This document shows positions 1 through 9,521 of a stretch of DNA of 64,000 nucleotides, in pieces. The stretch is from Symsagittifera roscoffensis (taxonomy: Eukaryota; Xenacoelomorpha; Acoela; Convolutidae): the NCBI RefSeq assembly GCF_963678635.1, contig NC_087062.1, forward strand, positions 14,058,670-14,122,669. Direction: 5' to 3'. How positions within the stretch are numbered: the stretch's first letter is position 1; every line of letters starts with the position of its first letter. The position numbers were made by a program, and so were the translations under genes. Under the pieces are notes generated by a model, which was not told the origin of the DNA, did no database searches, and was given only the letters and a program-made list of their open reading frames with translations.

Positions 1-330
1 TCGGAATCGACCCATCCGTCAGACGTGACAATAAGCCCCTGCTTTGCAGATGATCATTTGAGCCTGCAACCACTATCACTTGCGGCTCCATACTGACCAC
101 CCTTCGTACACTTATCATCATGCCGATTGCCTGTCCCCAATCCAATTTAGGTGCCGTGAAAAAAATCACGTCGGGCCAAAAGAGAGAACGGGGCGTATAG
201 AGATAATCGGAACTGGCTACGATCAGATACTTTGCAGCTTTCATCTCTAAGGGATCGTAAGCTGCGAACAGGCCGTCGCCTATTGGGGCCTTCAGTTTCC
301 CATATCTCTGGTCATCTCCATCTACCGTGG
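1..330 (-). other. Possible second SGNH-like segment at the C-terminal end of the visible protein
   Basis: Within the same open frame, after a Ser/Pro/Arg-rich linker, comes a compact hydrophobic stretch. It includes AAKYLIVASSDYLY, FWPDVIFFTAPKLDWG and QVIVVAGSNDHL. The last resembles an SGNH block III (GxND), but the matching Ser and His blocks are not convincing and the window ends 60 bases later. It could equally be an unrelated alpha/beta domain. Confidence 0.35.
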
Positions 331-2842
331 TCGTTCGGGGGTAGTCCCTTGAATACTCACCAGGCATCTGACCAGGTTGTTTAGCGAACTGCCTGTACAT
401 CTTATGATGCTTGTTGTTGGGCTTGTTCTCTGCCTGAAACATGCCCCTTCGAGCAGGTGGCGTCAATTCCCGGGCTCTCTGTCGGACGTCCGTAAGGGAC
501 CGCGTGTTCAAGGGTCCAAAGGTATTGTCCTGAGGCAACCCGTTCAAGTCTGCATGTCGGAGCATAGTCGTAGAGCTGAACTGCTCCTGCTCTGCTAGCA
601 GCCAATCCACGCCCGATATCCGATATAATCGTGACACCGTGGGACTTTCTCCGCCAATCATTCTCATCGCGTCCTCCCGACACATCAGGGTATTCATGTT
701 CAATTTCGTGGACATGTCTGTCTTGTACTGTCCCCAATGACTCGGGTCTGATCGGTTCCAAAGCAGCAGGCTGCCTGGTTCAACTCCCTCCGCAGGCACG
801 GCGCTCGTAGACGGTCCTGCTTCTGAAGCAGGGTTTGCCGTGGTGGGCGGATCGTTCCTCCTAGACACGGTCTGGGAGTTATTTCTGTTCTGAACCACTG
901 ATCTGCCGAGTCGGCTTTCAAGCGGTTGTGTTCTGGGAGGAGGAGCAGTCCCTAGCCTCTCTCTCACATTTGAGCTCGGAGCGGTGTGTGCGGCTACAGC
1001 CGTCTCCATTGCCAAGGGCCCTAGGCGGTCGACGAGGGATTCGGGCACGCTTGCCCTTATTCTACTTCCTCCAGTCGTTGAGCTGGTCCGAGCCAGAGAA
1101 CTGGTCGCCCTCGACTCCTGCTCCATTTCCCTCAATTGCGTCTGAAATACATCATTCATCCAGTGTCTCCCTCGTTGGGTGTTGAAATGTATCCCATCTT
1201 TGGTAAGCGCAATATGATCAATCATGCGCAGCGTGTTTTCGAGATCAAGAAGGCTCAACTCGCCAGGGTTGTTTCTCACCAAGTTACGGACCATTTCGTT
1301 CCACCGTGTCACGTTGCCATTCATGAAATCTGCCACTGTGGTGCCCACCAGCGGGTTTTGTGGTATCGTGCACAGAACCACAAACCTGGGCCTATACTTC
1401 TCTTTCAGTTCATTCAGGAGGCATACCAGCAGAGGCTCCCACTTGCACTCGGGAGTCACTGGGGCTCTCGAGACGTTGTTAGTTCCTAGCATTATCACCA
1501 GCGTATCCAGGTGATCCTCGCTTTGGAATTCCATCATCTTGATGACCTGAGCCACTGAAGCTCCTCCAAAGGACAGAGTGGTTGTCTGACCATAGACGAA
1601 GATCTCATTCAGATCCCTCACCAAACTGTCTCCTATGATCAAGTGGCGACTCCCTGGGGGAATTACCTGGTCGCTCGTAGCGGGGTTCCAGCTCATGTCA
1701 TTCAGGCAGGCTCGAGGATGCTCCGCGGCTACTTGCGTGAACTGGTGATGTGTCATCAGATTCTTCCTAATATCTACCACGCGGGACTTTTGATAGGTTC
1801 TGCCATGCGCAGTCCCCGAGGACACTATCGTGTGGGGTGCTCGCTCCGAGCTATTAGATGAATGATCACGACGTTGGGAAGGAACGATCCTACCCAATGT
1901 CCGTCCAGTGGTTCGGTTGATCTCATCCATTGTTGCTCTGGCCACTTGGTTGAACGATTCTTGGAACTGAGGAGCGAGGTAAGTGTCAGAAGGGTCTGGT
2001 ATCGTGATCCTTTGACTAGAAGCAGACGGTCGTGTCTGCTGAGGAGCCTCGGGCCCTCTCGATGCACGTAAATCCAGAACCTCGGGCCCTCTCGATACAC
2101 ACAGCTCCTGGGCTGTTGTCCCGGGGCGTGTGTCGTTGGTTCCCTCCGAGGATCTCATGCTCGCCAGAACTTCCGGTGACACTTAGCTTACCTTCACCAT
2201 ATACAGCTCCTTCAGGTGCTTTATTTCATCCTCCTTATAAGCCACCTGTAGATCTTCGTATTTCTTCTTCCATTCGTCTCTTTCTCGAACTATTGCCCTG
2301 TACTCCTGGAGTTTGGCACACAGCTCGCTCTGATTTTTCTCCTTCTTTTCCAGCGTCTCGATCGTCTCCGACGTCTGGATCTCTATTTCACCCACCCTCA
2401 CTTTCTTCGAAGGAGGAGCAGCTGTAGGGGAGTCGACCGAATGTGACGGGCCTGGCCCATCACGTTGTCTCTTCGCTCCGATGAGTGGCTGCGCCGGTTG
2501 GACTGGTAAGGGCATCTCACCTAGCCGGTGGTCCCTCTGTTCGCCTAGTCCTGGCTCACGAGCCAGGTCGTGGCCAGACATTTCTCCACGCCTTCATCTC
2601 ATCAGTCGATTTCGGCCTCTCTCGGCGGTCCCGGACTCACCGAAGGCCAACATCAACACGACTTCCGTAGGACAATTCCCTCGACCCTCTCGTCCTAATG
2701 CATTGAGGAGCGCGACCACAAACATCGCCAGCCCCGGGTCTTCCCGTGTGAAATCACAATCGATCAGCCGCTGATAGATCTCGTCTAGAGTCGCTCCTAG
2801 ACTCGCTGAGAGGAATTCCATGAGTTCGTTCGTATCACCCAT
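1..2842 (-). CDS. Coiled-coil plus SGNH/GDSL hydrolase protein, partial at the left edge
   Basis: The frame is open on the minus strand from about 2,182 to base 1, so the end is outside the window. Catalytic blocks are clear: IIGDSLVRDL (Ser codon 1627-1625), FGGA, VIMLGTNN (Asn 1477-1475) and KDGIHF (Asp 1198-1196, His 1189-1187). These are the Ser-Gly-Asn-His/Asp set of SGNH esterases. Upstream is a heptad-like, Lys/Glu-rich coiled coil (about 2,200-2,390), and before it a short helical block starting at an ATG at 2,842. Two stops interrupt the same frame, TGA at 2,594-2,596 and TAA at 2,183-2,185. Each lies in a possible in-frame GT-AG intron (2,640-2,503, 138 bp; 2,191-2,108, 84 bp), so this may be one spliced gene. 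A coiled coil plus esterase is also the layout of some LINE ORF1 proteins. Its GC content and strand match the gypsy element upstream. Hydrolase assignment is firm; gene structure and ownership are inference. Confidence 0.75.
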
Positions 2843-3317
2843 CTCTTATCGTGTTGATTCTTGCTGTCGTGTAGTGTCTTCCTGTCTCATTTCGATTCAA
2901 TGGATTCAATAAACAATTTTTGATCAATCAAGATCTAAAAAACAAGTCGCGACTTAAAACCATCATTTTTGGATACTACATCATTCAACTCTTTAAAACT
3001 CTCCATTGAAATTCTCTTCTTAATTCTGATTTAAAAATTTAGCACCAAGGTGGATCGTCCACCTTTATCTTTGTCAGAGTAGCACGAATGAGCGCTGTCA
3101 CCTTGATGACCTGGAGTACCCCAGGTCTTTTAAGACACAAAACATAAAACATATCATAACAATAACATAACACATAAACAGAAAAACATCACACGCCTAT
3201 ACTATCACATAAAAACATAATCCCTAATACTGTACCTAAAACCTAATCTAATCTAAAACTTGACTCTAATTCTTATCGAGTAACTTAATAAAAACCACTT
3301 ATCGCCGAGCGCAATTC
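2843..3317. other. AT-rich spacer between the SGNH gene and the gypsy Pol end
   Basis: About 475 bp without a credible reading frame. It is rich in short A/C-type runs (around 3,130-3,260), unlike the GC-rich coding DNA on both sides. It is the natural place for the 3' end of the gypsy element, but I found no long stretch shared with the region upstream of gag, so no LTR can be called. An 11-base string near 3,093-3,103 recurs in inverted orientation near 12,903-12,913, which may be chance. Confidence 0.4.
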
Positions 3318-3917
3318 TTAGCATATGCTCAGATAGTATTTTTTATGTAAGTAAACTTCTATGTCAGTCTCTGAAAATATCACATGTACAAGTGCGTACA
3401 ACTCTCTCGGATGTAGCTTTCCCCTATTAGGATCGTATACTGGCAACGAGAGAGAGGTCAATCCTCTCTCAACCAAAAAATCCCTAAGTCGAGTCAAGGC
3501 CAATACCAAGCTCTTTGGATCTACGTGTTGCCTATCAGTGGCCTTGGTAACCAGGAAACACAAATATTTCCCTGGTATCTGTGATGCAACAGGGGGCAGC
3601 GCTATCATCCCTCCCACACCAGGCCTCTGTTTCCATAAAAACTCGATATTCTTATACTCTCTTTTGAAGTCAGCCGCTAGTGCTGTTTTGAAGCTTACGT
3701 CCGCGGTTATCGCTATGGCGCACGTGCGTTCCGTGAGTATGAAATCGCTGTCCGTTATGACGATATTGTTCGAATAATGGTTCGGTAGATCAAAATACGA
3801 TTCAAAGATTCGTCCAAAAGGTGGTTTATTAGCAATCTCGCCCTCTGTCTCTAGTTCTCCGATTTCTCTTGCCGATTTCAATTTTTTTATAATCAGATTT
3901 TCGGTGTGGGTGAGTCC
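3318..3917 (-). CDS. Degenerate macro domain at the C-terminus of the gypsy Pol
   Basis: About 190 codons in the same frame as the integrase, separated from it by one TAA (3,918-3,920). No ATG is needed if it is part of Pol. The pattern fits a TARG1/ALC1-type macrodomain: a core strand AIAITADVSF, then ALAADFKREY, GVGGMIAL, the strand KYLCFLVTKATDRQH, a helix with LVLALTRLRDFLVERG, the strand LTSLSLPVYDPNRGK, and a final strand TDIEVYLH. The two phosphate-binding loops are not canonical: the Gly-rich first loop is missing and the usual GCGLD-like second loop reads DPNRGK. ADP-ribose hydrolase activity is therefore doubtful; binding, or a purely structural role, is possible. Fold assignment is from pattern recognition and needs a profile search. 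Confidence 0.6.
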   Translation of the reverse strand, partial: GLTHTENLIIKKLKSAREIGELETEGEIANKPPFGRIFESYFDLPNHYSNNIVITDSDFILTERTCAIAITADVSFKTALAADFKREYKNIEFLWKQRPGVGGMIALPPVASQIPGKYLCFLVTKATDRQHVDPKSLVLALTRLRDFLVERGLTSLSLPVYDPNRGKLHPRELYALVHVIFSETDIEVYLHKKYYLSIC

Positions 3918-5747
3918 TTACCCCACTCCCCGGACAAAAATATCCATCGACGTCATCGTCGATCGCCCAAAGTCTAGGAGATCGAGGTTGGATTGTGGAA
4001 CACGTAGAGGACCATCTGGGGCGACCCAGTTGGACTCGGTATTGTCATGACTGATGTATTTGATGCCGTCTTTATCGACGTCCTGAATCGTCAGGATCGT
4101 CTCTTTTGGATCTGTCGGCAGATCATGGAGCCATTCGAGTACGCGCAAATTCGTTAGTTCTTGCTCATGAGTCTGTTCCGCTTCTGGTTCGAACTCTACT
4201 TCCGGTTCTGATCGATCGTCGATCCAATCTTGATCCATATCATTCACCAAGTCGATTTCTTCTAGCATCGCCACTTCGTCCAGTCCCACTAGCGAGTCCA
4301 TGACATCACTAACAACTATCCTGTCTACGACGAAATCCTCGCCGTACGGATTGTATTTCTTCTCGTTTTTTCCTCTCTTGCTCTGGCGTGTTTCCATAGT
4401 GAGAGGAAAGTCATGCTGTATTCCTTTGTCAATTTCGGTTTGTTCCGGGCAGTCCCAGTCTTCTTCGGCATAAAGTAGAGTTTCATCGTCCACCTCTACT
4501 CGCTCGCTCAACTCGAGATCCAGTGGTAGATCGCAATCGTCCACCACCTCATTCTCGTCGTTCTTGTCGCGAGAACCCCTTTCATTCACTTCACAAGCAG
4601 GATCCACTATCAAATAGTCTCCCTCTTGCATGTCCGCTGGGATGCACCAATCCTCTGACGAGGCATTGTGTGGTTTGATGTTTTCATAATGAGCTGCTCT
4701 CCCAGTGCTCAATCGATAAAAACGACCTCCTTGGTGCACTTCTGTTATCTGAAATGGACCACGCCATTTTTTAAATAATTTCTTGGTTCCTTTTGGTGGA
4801 ACCACTTCCTGGAACTCCCAAACGTAGTCGCCAACTGAGTAGGCTTTCGCATCAGCTGTCCTTTTATCAAACCTCCTTTTTTGTCTAATTTGCGCCTGCT
4901 GCGTATTCCTCCTGCATAAGTCATTGAGGCCCTGCTGTCTTCTAATAACATCCCGCACGTACGTTTGCGGTGCTGTCCTCTTCCCCTCATATTCAGGGTA
5001 GAAAAACGTCAACGGGAGCGCTTTTTCATGACCCGTTAACATCATGTGCGGACTTATTCCCGTGGTGGAATGCTCCGTGCTGTTGTAAGCACCCATCACT
5101 TGCGGCAAGTGCTTGTCCCAGTCATCCATGTAACGCGAGCAGTAGACTCTCAGCATGGATACCAGTGTGCGGTTTTGCCTCTCGACTAGGCCATTCGTTT
5201 GCGGGTGATAAGTGGTCGAGTGGGCCTGCGCTACCTGCGACCTTTTCATCAACTCCTTCGTGAGATCACCCACGAATGCTTTGCCATTGTCCGATTGGAA
5301 CGTGATGGGGCAGCCATGCCTCGCTATCCACACATTTATCAAATGATCACATGTTTCTTCCGCCGATGCTGTCATGCAGATAGCTGCTTCCGCATACTTC
5401 GTAAAATGGTCGATCATTACCAGCACCTGATCATAGCCCGTTGCTGTCATGCAGATTTTCTGATGATCAATTTGCACCACTTCGTTGAAACCTGACGACT
5501 CCATTGACTGTAGGGGGAACCTTAGTTTCCTGGGATCCTTCGCCTGCTGACATGACAGGCATGCGGCGATCCACTTCTCACAAGCCTTCTTCAATCCCGG
5601 CCATTCGAATCGTTTCTAAATCCTGTTATACACTTTGTCCACGCCTTGATGGCCCATCTGATCATGTGAGCGAAAGAGCAATTCGGTCTGGTACAACTGT
5701 GGTAACACTATTGAATTGTATTTATAGAGGACCTTGTCCTCCTCTTT
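3918..5747 (-). CDS. Gypsy Pol integrase region, one internal stop
   Basis: It continues the RT frame after the TGA at 5,748-5,750. The N-terminal zinc-binding module is visible (HDQMGH, then CLSC) and is split by a TAG at 5,616-5,618. The catalytic core has the D,D-35-E triad: VVQIDHQKI, FQSDNGKAF and LVERQNRT, with 35 residues between the second Asp and the Glu. Past the core is the GPF-type C-terminal module (KKWRGPFQI), then an acidic tail of about 200 residues rich in Asp and Glu. It inserts the element's cDNA into the genome. Apart from the one TAG, the frame is clean for 550 codons, so this copy looks recently active or nearly so. Confidence 0.92.
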
Positions 5748-8700
5748 TCACTTGCAGGCAACGATTCCGTCCTTATTCAGGTACAACAAGTCGTTTCGCT
5801 TCAGGTAGAATTGCTTCAAGATCTTGTAGCTGTCTTCTTCCAAGTCTCCCTTGTCAGGTGCTCCATTCTCGATCCATCTCTTCAGACTGCTCGTCATTCT
5901 ATCATTTCGTTGAGCCCTTAGGAGAACCGACAGCCTGTACCTGGCTTTCAAATACGTCTTTACCACGTTCATTTGCCCACTCATTATCTCCGGAGCATGA
6001 GCATCGTCCATCAACTTGACACACCATATCTTTTTCAAAGGCGTCGCTTCCTGCACAGATGGTTCCAGATTGGTACGGACGACCGTACCATGTGCCAGCA
6101 ATCTGGTTGGGCGTTTCGAAACTGCTATCAGCTCGAGCTCGTCTGCGGCATTATCTACCACAGTGCCCTCTTCATCTGAGGTGTAGCTGTCCCTGTCTGG
6201 ATCCTGATGTGTTTCTCGGTCCAGCCCACGCTGCTTCCAGTCTACCAATAAGGAGTGGATTGCGATCTCTGACATATCGGAATTGGAAGTTGTTTCAGAC
6301 GTGTTGTCCCAGGACTGGGGCCTCGAGTCAACACTTGAGTCGACTGATTCCTCAACATCACATTCCCAGTTGTCTGAGATGTTTCTCGACTCCCCGGGCA
6401 AAATTCTGTCCCTAGGTGGTCTCGTCAACCTCTCCCCGGACAAGTCATCCTGCACGGGCTCAAAGGTGTCTGACTCCTCAGACGAGTCGTCCTTGATTGG
6501 CTCGAAGGTATCAGACTCCCCGGACATTGTCTCGTCCACGGACGAACAATCTGGGCTCGGCTCGTATTCTTCTTTTGCATCCGTGAAATGCACTCTCCTC
6601 GTGAAGCTAGATTTCGACCTGATCCTGACTTCCTCAGTAGTTTGGTTCTGATTCAGTGTTCCATATTCAGTGAACGAAGTTCTCAACAAGACCTCCTTCG
6701 GCATCGAGCTCACCAGCTGGTTGACAATCGACCTGAAATCCCGTTCAACGCCTCGGCTGCGAATGGACACTGGCCTCTTCTCTGTTCTCTCGGTGACAGT
6801 CAACCGCTGCATGGTCTCCATCCATTCACGATCATGCCTATCCACTTCCCTGTCCAACAAGTCACGGAGCTTTCCCATGACGTCCGGCGCCACGTTCACC
6901 GTCCTGTTCAATAGAGCCATGCTGTTTATACCTAATCTGGTAAGTTCTTGCTGCACCAAGTTGGATCGAACTAGCAGATCCAACGGAACGGGCTCGCCTC
7001 TGGCTAAAAGCTTTATCTCCGCGGCCGTCTCCACTGGAAGGTCAGGGTGTCCGGGTACAGGATGCCCTGACTTGTCTAACCACCTAGTAAGTGGCAGTTT
7101 GTCGTAGGTTTCTTTGTCCAGAAAGGAAAACCCGTCTTTGATCTCTGATTGGTTAGCCTGTTTATCCTCGAGGCGCTCATAAAATTCTGTCTTTTTACTG
7201 AGGCTATCTGCGTTCGGATGCTTGTCACGGGTACGGTGCTCTATGATCATGTGGTATCCATCCAGGCGCACGATCCAACGACCAATATAACTTTGGTCCA
7301 TCGAATAGGTTTTCAGCCAGGCAAGGGCACGATTATTCACACGTAACTTGAAGGGAGCACTCCCCAAGTAGGCCCTGTATTTTTCCACGAAAGTGATCAC
7401 CGCAAACATCTCCGCTTTTGGTGCGCCGTACTTCATTTCAGTATCACTCAGGACTTTACTCCCGTAGGCTATCGGACGAAGAACCGTTCTCCCGTTCCAC
7501 TCCTGCTCCTGGTGAAGTATGCCCGATATCGCAACCACTGATGCATCCGTGTCCAGCACGAACATCCCCTTCTCTGTCGGCATGCCGAGGACCGGTGCCT
7601 CGCAAAGTTCACGTTTGATGTTTTCAAATGAAACTTGCGCCTCATCAGTCCAGGTGAACTTTTTGCCCTTGTTTCTCATCAACCTCTGCATGGGGTGTAT
7701 TTTGTCAGCATACCCCTTGATGAACTCTCGATAATAATTAGCGAATCCCAAAAAACTCATCAGCTGTGTATCTGTCTTAGGTGCCTTCCAGGTCAGCACC
7801 GCTTCAACCGCTTCGGGATCTGGTCTCACTCCATGTTTGTCAATCAGGCGGCCCAGATACTTTATGGAATCCCTGAGGATTTCACACTTAGAGGGTTTAC
7901 ATTTCAGACCCGCCTGCTTCATGCAAGAAAACACCTCCTCCAACCTCTCTATGTGGTCTTCTAAGGTTGGTGTTGCAATCACGACATCATCGACATAACA
8001 CATGATGAGATTCCCGTATTTCTTAGTGACGCTCGTGAGTGCCTGGGCCATCAGTCGCTGGAATGTGGCCGTCGCGTTGCAGAATCCGAATGGCATCCTC
8101 TTCCACTGGAACAATCCCAGCTCACACGCGAAGCCTGCTTTCTCTCGATCTTGCTTTCTGAGTGGCACTTGCCAGAACGCAGAGCCCAAATCCAACGTCG
8201 TGAAGAACTTCGCGTCTCCCAGCTTGGATAGGCTCTCATCGATGCGGGGAATCGGGTATGCGTCCTTTATAGTCACTGCGTTCAGATAACGGAAATCACA
8301 ACAAAATCTGAGTTGTCCCCCTTTCTTTTTCGCCATGACCACGCCACAAGCCCATGGGGACTTCAACGGCTCGATCATGTCGTACTCCATTAACATCTCG
8401 ATCTCCTTCCTACACGCTTCTGACTTGTTTGGGGTCATTCTTCTCGCCCCTTCCCTATGAGGTACCGAGCCCTCTTCTATCTCAATCTCGTGTTCTACAA
8501 AATTACAACAACCTATGTCGGCCTTATGCTTCGAAAAAACGTCTGCGTTCCGATTTAGCACCGCTCTGAGCGAATCTAGTTCCTTGTCTGATATTTTACC
8601 CTTCAGATGTTCTATCTCAGGTAAGACAGGTTTATTCGCTGCTAACTCTGCTTCCGTCGGCCTCTCAGGAAAGTTGGAACAACTAGACAGCCCATCATCT

Positions 8701-9521
8701 GTTTCCGACTTCATTGAAAACAATTTCCTAGAAGATTTCAATTCATTCACTCTCCTCAATAAACATTCTTGGTTCGCATGCAATGGACATTTAGTTACAT
8801 CAAACTTTTTCAAGTTCTCCACACTCTGAAAGTCTGTGTTCAGAGGCAAAGCGTAGCCAAGTTTCTTTCCCCTCTGTATTGTCACTGTTGTTGCTTCTGT
8901 GTTCAATAACACACTCACACATAGTCCGCTCTGAGTGAGTGAGAAGCTTCTTCCTAAAATAGCCGAGCTTTTACTGTTTGGATTTGGTACCAGACACACC
9001 TGTCTGTCATTGCTGAGTTCATTCAAGTTCCTCATCCTAAACGTCGCTACTACGGCTTGGTTTGGTTTTAATCTAACTTTTCGATCCAGAAAAATCGGCA
9101 CCCTGGCCTGGTTACTTAAGATATTATTAAGGGGTCTCTTTTCATACTTTCTCTCAGGATCCCTGATCCTAATCAACCCGTCATTGAGATCGATCGTGAC
9201 GTCAAAGTTGCGAACGAAATCCCTTCCTAAGATGAACTGATCGGATTCGTCCAAATTCTTCACTACTAGGAAGCTCATCCAAAGATGTCTTCCTCCGAGC
9301 TGCAGTGAAATGATCGGGGTTCGTCCAGTCACATAGATCGCTCCCTGATTGGCCGCTGCCAACCTGATGTTTGTCGGTATGAGATCCGACCTCTCGAAAC
9401 CCATGTCGGTCCAAGTTTTGACTGGCATGACACTAACCACTGCTCCCGTGTCTAGCAGTCCCTTTACTGAAGTTCTCTGCCTTGCACGTCCAGAACGTGT
9501 GCGGCCAGATCGGCCTCGCAA
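5748..9521 (-). CDS. Gypsy Pol protease, reverse transcriptase and RNase H
   Basis: 1,257 codons. Aspartic protease motif GLLDTGAVVSV at about residue 24. The RT lies near residues 370-570, with LRFCCDFRYLN, FFTTLDLGSAFWQV, MPFGFCNATATFQ and the catalytic YVDD at 509-512, then LGFANYYREF of the thumb. RNase H follows (FVLDTDAS at 655-661, the Glu near 704, HPNADSLS near 769). One usual catalytic Asp is changed: where relatives read TDHxAL this copy reads RVNNRAL, so RNase H activity may be lost. A basic and acidic linker of about 400 residues precedes integrase. The frame overlaps gag by 58 bases and is entered by a -1 shift near 9,470-9,520. It ends at TGA 5,748, beyond which the same frame continues into integrase. 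Confidence 0.95.
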   Translation of the reverse strand: MRGRSGRTRSGRARQRTSVKGLLDTGAVVSVMPVKTWTDMGFERSDLIPTNIRLAAANQGAIYVTGRTPIISLQLGGRHLWMSFLVVKNLDESDQFILGRDFVRNFDVTIDLNDGLIRIRDPERKYEKRPLNNILSNQARVPIFLDRKVRLKPNQAVVATFRMRNLNELSNDRQVCLVPNPNSKSSAILGRSFSLTQSGLCVSVLLNTEATTVTIQRGKKLGYALPLNTDFQSVENLKKFDVTKCPLHANQECLLRRVNELKSSRKLFSMKSETDDGLSSCSNFPERPTEAELAANKPVLPEIEHLKGKISDKELDSLRAVLNRNADVFSKHKADIGCCNFVEHEIEIEEGSVPHREGARRMTPNKSEACRKEIEMLMEYDMIEPLKSPWACGVVMAKKKGGQLRFCCDFRYLNAVTIKDAYPIPRIDESLSKLGDAKFFTTLDLGSAFWQVPLRKQDREKAGFACELGLFQWKRMPFGFCNATATFQRLMAQALTSVTKKYGNLIMCYVDDVVIATPTLEDHIERLEEVFSCMKQAGLKCKPSKCEILRDSIKYLGRLIDKHGVRPDPEAVEAVLTWKAPKTDTQLMSFLGFANYYREFIKGYADKIHPMQRLMRNKGKKFTWTDEAQVSFENIKRELCEAPVLGMPTEKGMFVLDTDASVVAISGILHQEQEWNGRTVLRPIAYGSKVLSDTEMKYGAPKAEMFAVITFVEKYRAYLGSAPFKLRVNNRALAWLKTYSMDQSYIGRWIVRLDGYHMIIEHRTRDKHPNADSLSKKTEFYERLEDKQANQSEIKDGFSFLDKETYDKLPLTRWLDKSGHPVPGHPDLPVETAAEIKLLARGEPVPLDLLVRSNLVQQELTRLGINSMALLNRTVNVAPDVMGKLRDLLDREVDRHDREWMETMQRLTVTERTEKRPVSIRSRGVERDFRSIVNQLVSSMPKEVLLRTSFTEYGTLNQNQTTEEVRIRSKSSFTRRVHFTDAKEEYEPSPDCSSVDETMSGESDTFEPIKDDSSEESDTFEPVQDDLSGERLTRPPRDRILPGESRNISDNWECDVEESVDSSVDSRPQSWDNTSETTSNSDMSEIAIHSLLVDWKQRGLDRETHQDPDRDSYTSDEEGTVVDNAADELELIAVSKRPTRLLAHGTVVRTNLEPSVQEATPLKKIWCVKLMDDAHAPEIMSGQMNVVKTYLKARYRLSVLLRAQRNDRMTSSLKRWIENGAPDKGDLEEDSYKILKQFYLKRNDLLYLNKDGIVACK

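Noticed and set aside
928-1514. Plus-strand frames over the SGNH gene
   Set aside because: The minus-strand frame carries the full catalytic motif set and is open throughout.
2843-3317. 3' LTR of the gypsy element
   Set aside because: No matching copy found upstream of gag; only an 11-base inverted match.
5504-6651. Plus-strand frames of 100-170 residues across the gypsy region
   Set aside because: Shadows of Pol on the minus strand; no recognisable motif and poor composition.
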